A DNA stretch of 64,000 nucleotides from the NCBI GenBank assembly GCA_026315105.1, contig CM048746.1:140474730-140538729 (forward strand), given 5' to 3'. Positions 44,189 through 54,349 of the stretch are shown here, one piece after another. Both the position numbers and the translations under genes were made by a program. The stretch comes from Locusta migratoria. Taxonomy: Eukaryota; Arthropoda; Insecta; Orthoptera; Acrididae. Numbering within the stretch: position 1 is the first letter of the stretch; the number at the start of each line of letters is the position of its first letter. The notes beneath the pieces are model-generated. The model ran no database searches and was not told the DNA's origin. It saw only the letters and a list, made by a program, of their open reading frames with translations.

Positions 44189-44937
44189 AGTTGCAAGAAT
44201 CTGACACATAATGCAACGACAATTTATAAATACAGTATATGAAAACGAAATTACCTAGCGAATTAAAACAAACTTTAAAAAAATAATTTCAACCTGTATT
44301 TAACGATTTCTTGCTAACAACTTTAGCAAAATTATGAAAGGAATAAAGTTCCTCGCTTACTACTTTTCCCCTGTTCATGCACTAAAACTACGGCATTCGG
44401 TATGACGTTACAATTTATGATTTCTACACTACAAATTGTTGCAGCAGGAAATTTTACAGTTAAGTCCCATAGCCTTAAAAAAAAAAAATTACAGATAGAC
44501 CATCCAAATCGTATACAGTACGACACGTAGTTCATGAGCTATAAGGACATAAACAGTAATGTTCATGGGAAACCGGCATCATGCACAAAGCTTTAATCTG
44601 TTACTTCTTTAATACTAATGGTATTCCCAAGAGATTTTACTGACATACAGCTCTTATACAAATGAATATACCTGAAACATTATACAACTGTACAACATAT
44701 AATTCAATAAATATGAGATCGTACGAAATTTATATGTCATTTCTTTTTTTTTTTTTTTTTGCTACTATCTTTCTTTGTTTGGACACTGCACTCATAATTT
44801 TGTACATTATGCAAGACAGCATTATTTCTTATAAATTCTCCGATAAATAGAACATGATTTTAGAAAAAAAGTATGGACAAAGAGAGAAGGGATAGAAGTA
44901 CTAACTCAAGGCAGAAATGAATAAATACATACCCGGC
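44189..44937. other. No gene recognised
   Basis: AT-rich. T-run at 44744-44760. Nothing coding. Confidence 0.3.
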
Positions 44938-45100
44938 ATCGCAGGGTTTTCAGCTAATCTCTATATATAAAAGGCGGTGTACCGACTGACTGACTGACTC
45001 ATCGCCCAGCCCAAACCAATGAAGATAGAAACTTGAAATTTGTAGAATGGTGTTGATCTTACTCTGTAGGCGTCATTTAAGAAGCGATTTTTCGATATTC
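44938..45100 (+). mobile_element. Helitron-like end-to-start junction
   Basis: 'acccggcatcgcagggttttcagctaa' (written in part elsewhere) ends with CTAA at 44954-44957, and 'tctctatatataaaaggcgg' starts at once at 44958. CTRR end plus TC start fits two Helitron-like ends placed head to tail. The downstream element (to perhaps 45770) has repeated blocks such as 'gggggtgaaat' and 'ttttgaagcta' but no end that I can fix. Confidence 0.4.
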
Positions 45101-45777
45101 CGTCCTTAAGGGGGTGAAATGGGGGATGAAACGTTTTTTGAAAATATGTAGCTATTTAGGTAATTTTAAAGCTAGAACTACAAAATTTCGGATTTTAATT
45201 CAGGGATCGAATTTATAAGACACATGTGTCGGCATTTTTTGAAATTCAACCAAAAAGGGGGTAAAATGTGGGACGCAAAAAATTGATTTTCAAAAATATG
45301 TTGGTGTTAACTCGAATATTAAGGTACAACTACGAAACTTCGGTTATGGAACCTCGGTCGGGATTAAAAAAAAAAACACGAGTTTCAGTATTTTTGAAAA
45401 TTCAACAAGTAAGAGGGGAAAAATAGGGGATGAATAATTCTTTTTGAAAACACGTTTCTATTCATACAATTTTGAAGCTATAGCTGCAAAAATCGATATT
45501 TGTATTGTTAGTTAGAATTTAAAAAATACGCGTTTCGGTATTTTTTGGAAAGTCAACCATCAAGGAGGTTAAGGTAATTTTGAAGCTACAACCACATAAA
45601 TTGGTATATGTTTTATTGGTCAGAATTAAAAAGATACGTGTTTCGGTATTTTCAGAAAATTAGTCATTTAGGGGGTGAAATAGGGGAAGAAACGTATTTT
45701 TCAAAATTCATTACTACTAAGCCAGTTTTGAACCGAGAATTACAAGAAATGATATTTCCATACTTGGTGATGTCCCT

Positions 45778-45926
45778 AAGGTTTACAAACGAATTTAACT
45801 AAGACTAACTTATGCCAAGGACAACACAAACACACATGCACGAAGAATGAATCAAGCCCCGCCGGCGAACAGCAGCGCGCACCGCAGCATGGCGCCTCAA
45901 TACGCACGGCCATTCTGCTGCGGCTA
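45778..45926 (-). mobile_element. SINE family B, degenerate
   Basis: 'tttacaaacgaatttaacta' and 'acaacacaaacacacatgc', then a diverged head ending 'attctgctgcggc'. Confidence 0.6.
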
Positions 45927-46377
45927 CAAGTAGTATCACAACATTTCATTATGATAGTACTCATGCTATATCTACGAAAATTTATATTAAGAGAGGGGGT
46001 TATGACACACAGAGTGGTCTGAATGTTTCATGGAGCAACTCCTTCCCCTGTGACGTGATCCCCCGTGCAAGACTCGGGGAACTCCCTGGGAGTCGCGACC
46101 CACACCTTGAGAAACAATGGCGCGCGGAATATACAAACACTTTTCTGTTTCTTAACAGTGCCGATTTTCTACCTTTTCGATGTTTCGCTTCTTAATTATG
46201 GGACTTACTGTTTTACATGAAGACCCTGCCTTGTGAGTTACTATGCCGCGGCCAAGTTGCCCACAGTGCCTTCGGGTTGTTGCATGTATCAGAGACTCAC
46301 TATTTTAATCTTTTCCCACATATAACAGTTTACAGATTCACTAAGTATGTACACTCCCTTTGTACTGAATAATTTTA
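45927..46377. other. No gene recognised; possible hAT end
   Basis: 'gggagtcgcgacccacacctt' at about 46078-46100, followed by 'gagaaacaatg', is hAT-end-like in reverse orientation. No partner end found. Confidence 0.3.
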
Positions 46378-46569
46378 AACTCCTGCCCATTAAAATTGCT
46401 ACACCACGAAGATGACGTGCGACAGACGCGAAATTTAACCGACAGGAAGAAGATGCTGTGATATGCAAATGATTAGCTTGTCAGAGCATTCACACATGGT
46501 TGGCGCCGGCGGCGACACCTACAACGTGCTGACATTTTTTTTTTTTTTTTTTTTTTTTTTGTGGTTTTA

Positions 46570-46600
46570 GGGCGCACAACTTCTATGGTCATTAGCGCCC
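46570..46600 (-). other. LINE 3' hairpin
   Basis: On the reverse strand GGGCGC 'taatgaccatagaagttgt' GCGCCC 'taaaac', just before the A-tail. A perfect 6-bp stem; the loop resembles those of SINEs A and B. It is likely the site that the RT recognises. Confidence 0.65.
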
Positions 46601-46697
46601 AGCCAAGAACATAGATTCGCTATGATCTAAAAAAAATGTAGACTGTCAGAACATCAACAAGAGGCTAAAAACGAAAGATAAAAGACAATTAAAAGAG

Positions 46698-49600
46698 TTA
46701 AATATCCTTGGATAAGTTGGCCAAGTTGATAAAACGCAAAACTCGAGCAGCTGCTCGTGTGTCATCAGCTAAAATTTCCTCCAGAGTAGACGGAAAGTGA
46801 AGGGCTACACGGAGATGATTAAAATTAACACAAGTCAGTAAAACATGTCGCACTGTCAGCAGTTCACCGCAGGAGCATAGCGGTGCAGGTTCGGCGGATA
46901 GCAAGTGACGGTGGCTGAAACGGCAATGGCCGATCCGCAACCGAGCCAGGATGACCTCCTCCCGCCGAGAGGGGCGTGAGGATGTCCTCCAAGCGGTCGG
47001 GATCGGTTTGACAGTTCGCAATTTATTGTTGTACAGTGAAAGCCACACACTGTGCCATTGCGACACGATACTCCGGCGAAGAGCCCGTTGAACATCGTCC
47101 GATGGGACGCAAAAGGTAGCCATGCGAGGCAAAAGAGCTGCTGCCTTGGCTGCTGTGTCGGCGGCCTCATTCCCGGGCACACCCACATGGCCAGGGACCC
47201 ACAGGAAAGAAACGTGACAGCTGTCATCCGCCAGCAACTGGAGGGAGCGTTGGATCCGATACACGAGAGGATGGTTCGAGAAAGGGTCCTTAAGACTCTG
47301 CAGGGCACTAAGGGAGTCAGAACATATGGCATAGAAAGGGTGGCGGTGGCGGCAGGTATACAAAACGGCCTGGTGGAGGGCGAAAAGCTCAGCCGTGAAG
47401 TTTGAGCACCGGTCAGGGAGCTTGTATTGGAAACGGTTGTCCCCGACGACGAAGGCAGATCCGACACCGGCAGTGCTCTTGGAACCATCAGTGTAAATAA
47501 ATACGGCATTATCGAACCGCGAACGGAGTTCGACAAGCCTCGAGCGGTATACAATATCCGGAGTGCTCTCCTTGGGGAGCGAACTAAGTTCGAGGTGTGT
47601 GTGAACCTGGGCCTGATGCCACGGTGGCAATGGGCTTTCGCTCAACCGAAGGGTGGAAGGAAGGGTAAAATCGAGCCGCTGTAGCAGGCGGCGAAACCGA
47701 ACTCCCGGTGGAAGCAAGGCAATCGCAGACAACTGATATTGGCGATCGAGTGAGTCGTCAAAAAATAATCTGTAAGATGGATGGTTGGGCATCGACTGTA
47801 GGCGGCATGCGTACCGACACAAGAGTATGTCACGTCTATTGGTCAAGGGTAATACAGCAGCCTCGGCATACAGACTTTCAACAGGGCTGGTATAAAATGC
47901 ACCGGTCGCCAGACGTAATCCACGATGGTGGATAGAGTTGAGGCGGCGGAGAATCGACGGCCGTGCTGAAGAGTATACAAGGCTTCCATAGTCGAGCTTC
48001 GACTGAACAATGGCCTGGTAAATGTGAAGCAGGACGGTGCGATCCGCTCCCCATGACGTGCCACTGAGGACACGAAGAACGTTAAGGGATCGGGCACAAC
48101 GGGCAGCCAGGTAGGACACATGTGTGGACCAGCAAAGTTTCCGATCCAACATGAGTCCCAAGAATTTTGTAGTCTCCACGAAAGGGAGAGCAACAGGGCC
48201 GAGACGTAGAGAAGGTGGAAGAAATTCCTTGTATCTCCAGAAATTGATACACACTGTTTTCTCAGTGGAGAATCGGAAGCCGTTTGCGATGCTCCAGGAA
48301 TATAGACGGTCAAGACAGCGTTGGAGAGAACGCTCCAAGAGACACGTCCGCTGGGCACTACAATAAATTGCGAAATCGTCAACAAAAAGAGATCCGGAGA
48401 CGTCGGCTGAAAGGCAATCTACGATCGGATTGATTGCAATGGCAAAGAGCGCCACACTCAAGACGGAGCCCTGTGGTACCCCATTCTCCTGGCAAAAGGC
48501 ATCTGACAAAACAGAGCCCACCCGTACCCGGAACTTGCGATCCGCCAAAAACGCTTGAATGAAAAGAGGAAGGCGGCCCCGAAGGCCCCATGTGTGCAAT
48601 GTGCGGAGAATGCCCGCTCTCCAACAGGTATCGTATGCCTTCTCCAAGTCGAAGAACACTGCTACTGTTTGACGCTTCTTTAGAAAGTTGTTCATTATGA
48701 AGGTCGACAACGTAACGAGGTGGTCAGCAGCAGAGCGGTGTCGGCGAAAACCGCATTGGATATTAGTCAGGAGGCGGCGAGATTCGAGGAGCCAGACCAA
48801 CCGAGCGTTAACCATGCGTTCCATCACCTTACAGACGCAGCTCGTCAGAGAAATGGGGCGATAACTGGAAGGAAGGTGTTTGTCCTTCCCTGGTTTGGGG
48901 ATGGGGACAACAATGGCTTCACGCCAACTTGTGGGAACATGACCTTCAGTCCATATGCGATTGTAGGTACTAAGAAGAAAGCACTTGCCCGCAGGAGAGA
49001 GGTTCTTCAGCATCTCAATATGAATGGAATCGGGCCCGGGAGCAGAAGACCGGGACAGGGCGAGAGCACGATCTAGCTCCTGCATGGTGAAGGCGACGTT
49101 ATAATTTTCACGATTAAAAGAGCGGAAAGAAGGCGGCCGTGCCTCCTCTACCTGTTTGCGAGGGAGAAAGGCAGGGTGGTAATGGGCAGAGCTCGAAACC
49201 TCCGCAAAGAAACGACCCAATGCGTTTGAAACATCAGCCGGGTCCACGAGGACTATGTTCTCCACGGTCAGGCCAGGAATCGGGGAGTGGACCTTGATGC
49301 CGGACAAACGGCGTAGGCCACCCCAGACAACCGTGGAGGGAGTAAAACGGTTAAAAGAACTAGTAAAAGCAGTCCAGCAAGCTTTCTTGCTGTCGTTTAT
49401 GATACGACGGCACTGCGCTCTCACACGTTTGTAATTGATGCAATTCTCCAAAGTTGGGTGGCGGCGGAAGGTGCGTAAAGCACGGCGCCGGGCTCGAAGC
49501 GCGTCGCGGCAGGCTGCAGTCCACCAAGGGACCTGGACACGACGTGGAGAAGAGGATGTACGGGGTATGGAACGTTCAGCAGCAGTGAGAATAACCTCTG

Positions 49601-50381
49601 TGAGGTATTCGACCTGACTGTCACAGTTGGGAAAATTCTGATTGTGAAAAACAGCCATGGAAGAATAAAGCCCCCAGTCGGCTTTAGAAATGTTCCAACT
49701 GGTGGGACGTGGAGATGGGGAATGATGCAGGAAGTGGATGATACAAGGGAAATGGTCACTCGAGTACGTGTCAGAAAGTGCAGACCACTCAAACCGACCG
49801 GCAAGCTGAGGAGTGCATATTGTGAGGTCTATATGGGAATAAGTGTGTGTTGTGTCAGAAAGGAAGGTCGGTGCACCGGTGTTGAGGCAGACAAGATCGA
49901 GGTGGTGGAGAAGGTCCACCAAAAGGGAGCCTCTCGGACAAGGTGCCGGAGAGCCCCATAGGGGGTGGTGGGCATTAAAGTCGCCTACCAACACGAAAGG
50001 TGAAGGGAGCTGGTCAACAAGGTTTAGCACATCTGCCCTTGTAAGGGCAGATGAGGATGGCGAATATATATTACAGAGGGAGAAGGTAAATGTGGATAAG
50101 GTGATGCGGACGGCAACTGCCTGTAGGTGAGTGTGCAAGGAAATGGGATGGAAATAGACGTCGTCTCGAAGGAGCATCAGAATCCCTCCATGGGCTGGGA
50201 CACCTTCCACGGGTGGCAGGTCGAACCGCACAGAGGTGTAGTGTGGAAAGTTTGCACGATCACGTGGACGCAACTTAGTTTCTTGAAGACAGACGATAAG
50301 CGGGCAGTGCAACCGAAGGAGTAGTTTTAACTCCTCCCGATTAGAACGAATGCCGCGAATGTTCCATTGAAGGAGCGCCAT
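46698..50381 (-). CDS. LINE ORF2: endonuclease, reverse transcriptase and RNase H
   Basis: 1227 residues from ATG 50379-50381, which follows the ORF1 stop by 48 nt. The frame is open upstream to 50774, but 'MALLQWNIRG' is the usual start of the APE endonuclease. Endonuclease about 1-225 (E34 in 'LQETKL', D134/N136 in 'VGDFNAHHP', D209/H210 in 'SSDHF'). RT about 485-760 (D578 in 'FFDLEKAYD', 'NGVPQGSVLS', D668-D669 in 'SLFVDDFAIYC', with V where most have A). RNase H about 958-1080 (D965 in 'IYTDGSKS', E998, D1022 in 'CSDSLSAL', D1075). C-terminal zinc-type motif C1169-x-C-x7-H-x4-C1184. All expected catalytic residues are present. It nicks target DNA, primes cDNA synthesis there and removes the RNA strand. 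Confidence 0.92.
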   Translation of the reverse strand: MALLQWNIRGIRSNREELKLLLRLHCPLIVCLQETKLRPRDRANFPHYTSVRFDLPPVEGVPAHGGILMLLRDDVYFHPISLHTHLQAVAVRITLSTFTFSLCNIYSPSSSALTRADVLNLVDQLPSPFVLVGDFNAHHPLWGSPAPCPRGSLLVDLLHHLDLVCLNTGAPTFLSDTTHTYSHIDLTICTPQLAGRFEWSALSDTYSSDHFPCIIHFLHHSPSPRPTSWNISKADWGLYSSMAVFHNQNFPNCDSQVEYLTEVILTAAERSIPRTSSSPRRVQVPWWTAACRDALRARRRALRTFRRHPTLENCINYKRVRAQCRRIINDSKKACWTAFTSSFNRFTPSTVVWGGLRRLSGIKVHSPIPGLTVENIVLVDPADVSNALGRFFAEVSSSAHYHPAFLPRKQVEEARPPSFRSFNRENYNVAFTMQELDRALALSRSSAPGPDSIHIEMLKNLSPAGKCFLLSTYNRIWTEGHVPTSWREAIVVPIPKPGKDKHLPSSYRPISLTSCVCKVMERMVNARLVWLLESRRLLTNIQCGFRRHRSAADHLVTLSTFIMNNFLKKRQTVAVFFDLEKAYDTCWRAGILRTLHTWGLRGRLPLFIQAFLADRKFRVRVGSVLSDAFCQENGVPQGSVLSVALFAIAINPIVDCLSADVSGSLFVDDFAIYCSAQRTCLLERSLQRCLDRLYSWSIANGFRFSTEKTVCINFWRYKEFLPPSLRLGPVALPFVETTKFLGLMLDRKLCWSTHVSYLAARCARSLNVLRVLSGTSWGADRTVLLHIYQAIVQSKLDYGSLVYSSARPSILRRLNSIHHRGLRLATGAFYTSPVESLYAEAAVLPLTNRRDILLCRYACRLQSMPNHPSYRLFFDDSLDRQYQLSAIALLPPGVRFRRLLQRLDFTLPSTLRLSESPLPPWHQAQVHTHLELSSLPKESTPDIVYRSRLVELRSRFDNAVFIYTDGSKSTAGVGSAFVVGDNRFQYKLPDRCSNFTAELFALHQAVLYTCRHRHPFYAICSDSLSALQSLKDPFSNHPLVYRIQRSLQLLADDSCHVSFLWVPGHVGVPGNEAADTAAKAAALLPRMATFCVPSDDVQRALRRSIVSQWHSVWLSLYNNKLRTVKPIPTAWRTSSRPSRREEVILARLRIGHCRFSHRHLLSAEPAPLCSCGELLTVRHVLLTCVNFNHLRVALHFPSTLEEILADDTRAAARVLRFINLANLSKDI

Positions 50382-50430
50382 GATTAAAATGAGAGAAGAA
50401 AGAAAGATAAAAACCAAGTAGCGAGCGGGG

Positions 50431-51921
50431 TCACCTCGACGGCCGCTGAGGACCGGATTTCGAGGGAGCACTGCTATCGCTGTCTGGGGGCAAAGGGTCA
50501 TGTTCCATTGGTTCGACCGACGCGCCTGCCACCTCCCTGAGTTGATCAGGAGGGGCAGTTTCCACCGCCGGTAAAGGGCCGGGCGCTCGGCAAACGGAGC
50601 GTCCCGGTGAAACAGAAGACGGCCGAGGCCGGCAACTGTTGGACGGCGCGACAGATGGGTCACGCCTCGGCGGGGAAGGAGACGAACTCTTTTTCTTGTC
50701 AGCTCTTCTGGAAGAGTGACGGCGGGAAGAGGCAGTTGACGGTTGGGAAGCCTGAGAACGCAGAAAATCCTCACGGACGGGTTCCTTTTTCAAGGTCCGA
50801 GCATCTTGTTTAGGTGCTCGCGGTTTACTAGAGTTGGACGAAGACTGTACCCTAGAAGCAGCAGGAGGAAGCGGGGACGTGGAACGGGCAATCTTCGGGC
50901 TGGCGGATCGCACAACTGTGTCAGCGAAAGTGAAGTCACATGTCTGTGTACTGGAATCCTTGGTAGGTCGAGTTGAGGTGAGTACCTTACTGTATGTACC
51001 CGCTGGGAGGACAGTGGGCTTTCGACTCGCCAACAACTTACGAGCGGCAGATGTTGATATCTTCTCCGTAACCCGAATTTGCTGGATTACCTTCTCATCC
51101 TTGTATACAGGACAGTCGCGAGAGGAAGCCGCATGGTCACCGTTGCAGTTTAGGCAGTGAGGGGACGGAGGTGGGCAATCCCCCTCATGGGCGTCCCTAC
51201 CACAAGTGACACACTTTGCTGCATTTGGGCAATGTTCACGGGTATGATTGTACCTGTGGCATTGAAAACAGCGCGTTGGGTTAGGCACATAAGGTCGGAC
51301 AGAGATGACTTCATACCCTGCTTTGACCTTCGACGGGAGGTCAACTCTGTCGAACGTCAAAAACACAGTACGAGTCGGTGTCAGATGGTTATCGACCTTT
51401 TTCATCACCCTGTGGACGGCTGTCACACCCTGATCGGACATATACGATTGGATGTCTTCATCAGACAGCCCGTCAAGGGATCTCGTAAAAACTACCCCCC
51501 TTGACGAGTTTAGTGTGCGGTGTGCTTCTACCTTAACGGGAAACGTGTGCAACAACGTAGTACGTATAAGTTTTTGGGCTTGGAAGGCACTTTCCACTTC
51601 CAGCAACAATGTGCCATTGCGCTGACGTGAACAGGTTTTAACAGGGCCAGCAATTGCATCTACACCTTTCTGTATAACGAAAGGATTGACAGAATTGAAA
51701 TCCTTTCCGTCGGTGCGAGAGACAACCAGAAATTTAGGTACATTAGGCAGAGTCTTTTTAGGCTGAGGCGAGTCTAACTTACGTTTCTGGGTCAATGTCA
51801 GTGAAGAAGATAAGGAAGTCATCGCGGAAGTGTCCCCCGTGATTACCGGCGTCTCCGATGGCGCGCTCCTTCCTAGTGGGGGCCCTCTCCGAGGGCTTAC
51901 CCGCCTTAGGTGATTGTTCAC
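50431..51921 (-). CDS. LINE ORF1: gag-like nucleic-acid-binding protein
   Basis: 496 residues. The N-terminal 60 are low in order. About 60-215 resembles the RRM-like region of I- and Jockey-type ORF1 proteins ('PVKVEAHRTLNSSRGVVFTR'). Then come three zinc knuckles: residues 218-231 (C-x2-C-x4-H-x4-C), 237-249 (C-x2-C-x4-H-x3-C) and 256-270 (C-x2-C-x3-H-x6-C). The C-terminal 200 residues are Ser/Pro/Arg-rich and probably disordered. It packages the element RNA into a ribonucleoprotein. The frame is intact. Confidence 0.9.
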   Translation of the reverse strand: MNNHLRRVSPRRGPPLGRSAPSETPVITGDTSAMTSLSSSLTLTQKRKLDSPQPKKTLPNVPKFLVVSRTDGKDFNSVNPFVIQKGVDAIAGPVKTCSRQRNGTLLLEVESAFQAQKLIRTTLLHTFPVKVEAHRTLNSSRGVVFTRSLDGLSDEDIQSYMSDQGVTAVHRVMKKVDNHLTPTRTVFLTFDRVDLPSKVKAGYEVISVRPYVPNPTRCFQCHRYNHTREHCPNAAKCVTCGRDAHEGDCPPPSPHCLNCNGDHAASSRDCPVYKDEKVIQQIRVTEKISTSAARKLLASRKPTVLPAGTYSKVLTSTRPTKDSSTQTCDFTFADTVVRSASPKIARSTSPLPPAASRVQSSSNSSKPRAPKQDARTLKKEPVREDFLRSQASQPSTASSRRHSSRRADKKKSSSPSPPRRDPSVAPSNSCRPRPSSVSPGRSVCRAPGPLPAVETAPPDQLREVAGASVEPMEHDPLPPDSDSSAPSKSGPQRPSR

Positions 51922-52450
51922 ACCTCAGGTCACACCTCCCGAGAACTGACGGAGGGACCAATCGGCACGTTCGGAAGGTACCAGCTCGGGTAATCACCCC
52001 TCCCTGGGCCTGGCCTTTACCAGGGGGTACGTACGTGCCCTACTTGTCTACCCGGGGCGGGGAATTACGCGTTACCCCGTCACCTGCTACGCACGATAAT
52101 GCGTGGGTCGGCCTTCAGACACGCACAGGGAGGAAAGAAGAAGAGGATAGGAAATGAAGAGAAAGAAGGAAGAAGTGTCTCAAACGCCGAAGCGGAGACT
52201 AATGAGGAGAAGAAAGCTAGGAGAGTACAAGGAGAGAAAGACAGAAAACAAAGGGTAAGAAAGGAAGGAACGAAGGAAGAAAAACCACAACAAGAGCCAC
52301 AGTAGCCCACGAAATATGCCCGTCTCCGGGCGAAGGCATAAACCGGGAGGGACAGTGAAGCAGCCTGGGGCAGAAAAAAGGCTGCTCCGGCTCGGGGCCC
52401 CGTGCGCGCCACACACGTACCCACAAAAGAACTGTGGGCCCCCTGGGGGG
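51922..52450 (-). promoter_or_regulatory. LINE 5' UTR, probable internal promoter region
   Basis: 529 bp between the 13-bp duplication and the ORF1 start. It begins 'ccccccagggggcccacag' on the reverse strand. I-type LINEs carry internal pol II promoters here. I cannot mark core elements with confidence. Confidence 0.4.
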
Positions 52451-52536
52451 AACGTGCTGACATGAGGAAAGTTACCAACCGATTTCTCATACACAAACAG
52501 CAGTTGACCGGCGTTGCCTGGTGAAACGTTCTTGTG

Positions 52537-53544
52537 ATGCCTCGTGTAAGAAGGAGAAATGCGTACCATCTCTTTTCCGACTTTGATAAACGTCGGATTG
52601 TAACCTATCGCTATTACGGTTTATCGTACGTGACGTTGCTGCTCGCGTTGGTCGCGATCCAATGACTGTTAGCATAATATGGGAACGGTGGGATTAGGAG
52701 GGCAATACGGAACGCCGTGCTGGATCCCAACGGCCTCGTATCACTAGTTGTTGAAATGACAGGCATCTTATCCGCAGGGCTGTAACGGATCGTGCAGCCA
52801 CGTTCGATCTCTGACTCAAAAGAAGGGGACGTTTGCAACACAACAACCATCTGCACGAACAGTTAGACGACGTTTGCAGCAACATGGACTGTCAGCTCGA
52901 AGACCATGGCTGCTATTACCCCAGACGCTTCATCACAGTCAGGAACGCCTGCGATGGTGTTCGCAACGACGAACAACAAATAACAAATCGTCATTTTTTC
53001 CCGATGAATCTAGGTTCTGTTTACAGCATCATGATCGTCGTATCCGTGTTTGGCGACATCGCGGTAAACGCACATTGGAAGCGCGTATTCGTCATCGCCA
53101 TAATGGCGTATCACCCAGCGTGATGGTATGGGGTGCGTATCAATCACGTCTTGTTCGCATCGACGGCAGTTTGAACAGTGGCCGTTAAATTTCATGTGTG
53201 TTACGACCCGTGGCTCTACTCTTCATTCGACCCCTGTCAAATCCTACATTTCAGCAGGGTAATGCACGAACGCGTGTTTCATGTCCTGTACGGGCCTTTC
53301 TCGATACGGAAAATGTTCGACTGCTGCCTTGGCCAGCACATTCTCCAGATCTCCCACTAACTGAAAACGTCTGGTCAATGGTGGCAGAGAAACGGGCTCG
53401 TCACAATACGCCAGTCACTACTCTTGATGAACTGTGGTATCGTGTTGAAGCTGCACTGGTATCTGCACCTGTACACGCCATCCAAGCTGTGTTTGACCCA
53501 ATGCCCAGCGTATCAAGGCTGTTACTACGGCCAGAAGTAGTAGT
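52537..53544 (+). pseudogene. Tc1-like transposase, decayed
   Basis: Starts at ATG 52537 ('MPRVRRRNAYHLFSDFDKRR'), which is a typical N-terminus. Stops follow within 45 codons. Later frames read 'TVRRRLQQHGLSARRP', 'FFPDESRFCLQHHDRRIRVW' (first catalytic Asp in 'DES'), 'NPTFQQGNARTRV' (second Asp of 'QQDNAR' changed to G), 'LLPWPAHSPDLPLTENVWS' (third block) and 'VTTLDELWYRVEAALVSAPV'. Several shifts; the right end is split by a SINE. It lies downstream of the inserted LINE, which separates it from its left terminal repeat. Confidence 0.85.
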
Positions 53545-53556
53545 TCTGGATACTGA

Positions 53557-53771
53557 GCCGGCCGCGGTGGCCGAGGGAACTGAGGCGCTCGAGTCACAGT
53601 CTGCACGGCCACTACGGTCGGGGGTTCGAATCCCCCCTCGCGCATGGTTATTTGTGCCGTCCTAGTTCCTAAGTACTTCATAAGTAGTTTGTAAGTTTAG
53701 GGACTGATGACCCCATAGTTAAGTCCCATAAACTCTACAAAAATTTGAACTTTTTTTATTTTTATTTTTTT
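53557..53771 (+). mobile_element. SINE family A with TSD in Tc1 3' end
   Basis: Duplication 'tctggatactga' at 53545-53556 and 53772-53783. Long A/T-rich tail after 'aatttgaac'. Confidence 0.9.
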
Positions 53772-53941
53772 TCTGGATACTGATTTCTCAGGATCTATGC
53801 ACCCGAATTGCGTGAAAATGTAATCACATAACAGTTCTAGTATAATGTACATGTCAGTTCTAGTGTAACATATTTGTCTAATTAATATCCGTTTATCACC
53901 TGCATTTGTTCTTCGTATAGCAATTTTAATGGTCAGTAGTG

Positions 53942-54295
53942 CAGTAAAGATTACATGATAGACGTCACTATTTTATTTGATAGTAAGTTTCAGATGCACC
54001 TGACGATGAGATATAGGTCTCGATACTCGGGTAGTGCGTAAAATAAAAAGTTTAAAATTAACAAATCTTGCGGATCCAATTATTTAAATTGAAGATTGAC
54101 GGTTATGGATGTCCGAAGAAAGAATATTAAGTAATTATGTGGAGGGTCATAATCTAGACCAGCAAGTGGAATAAAAAGTATGCTTGTTGGGAATATTCTT
54201 CGCAGTAACTACTCGACAAGCGTACGCGTAGTAGCACAGTATTGATGCTGGCCAAAGCATCTTCATCCCCTGCTATGCAGCGTCGGGGAAGGGGG

Positions 54296-54349
<54 letters not shown>

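Larger units (their letters stand above)
46536..52450 (-). mobile_element. Full-length I-type LINE with intact ORFs and 13-bp TSD
   Basis: 5915 bp on the reverse strand. The A-tail (T-run 46536-46560) is at the left and the 5' UTR (51922-52450) at the right. Exact target duplication 'aacgtgctgacat' at 46523-46535 and 52451-52463. Order: 5' UTR, ORF1, 48-nt gap, ORF2, 3' UTR with hairpin. Endonuclease, RT and RNase H in one ORF2 fit the I group of LINEs (I, Nimb and relatives). Both ORFs are open, so this is likely a recent and possibly active copy. Confidence 0.9.
46378..53941 (+). mobile_element. Tc1-like transposon enclosing a full LINE and a SINE
   Basis: The terminal repeats are similar: left 'cccattaaaattgctacacc' (from about 46385), right complement 'ccattaaaattgctatacg' (53911-53932). 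TA lies left of the element (46376-46377); the right TA is changed to CA. The original transposon of about 1.4 kb was split after 46535 by the LINE and near 53556 by SINE A. Confidence 0.8.

Noticed and set aside
46856..47554. Reverse-strand frame of 232 codons inside the LINE
   Set aside because: It overlaps ORF2 in another frame and has no domain.
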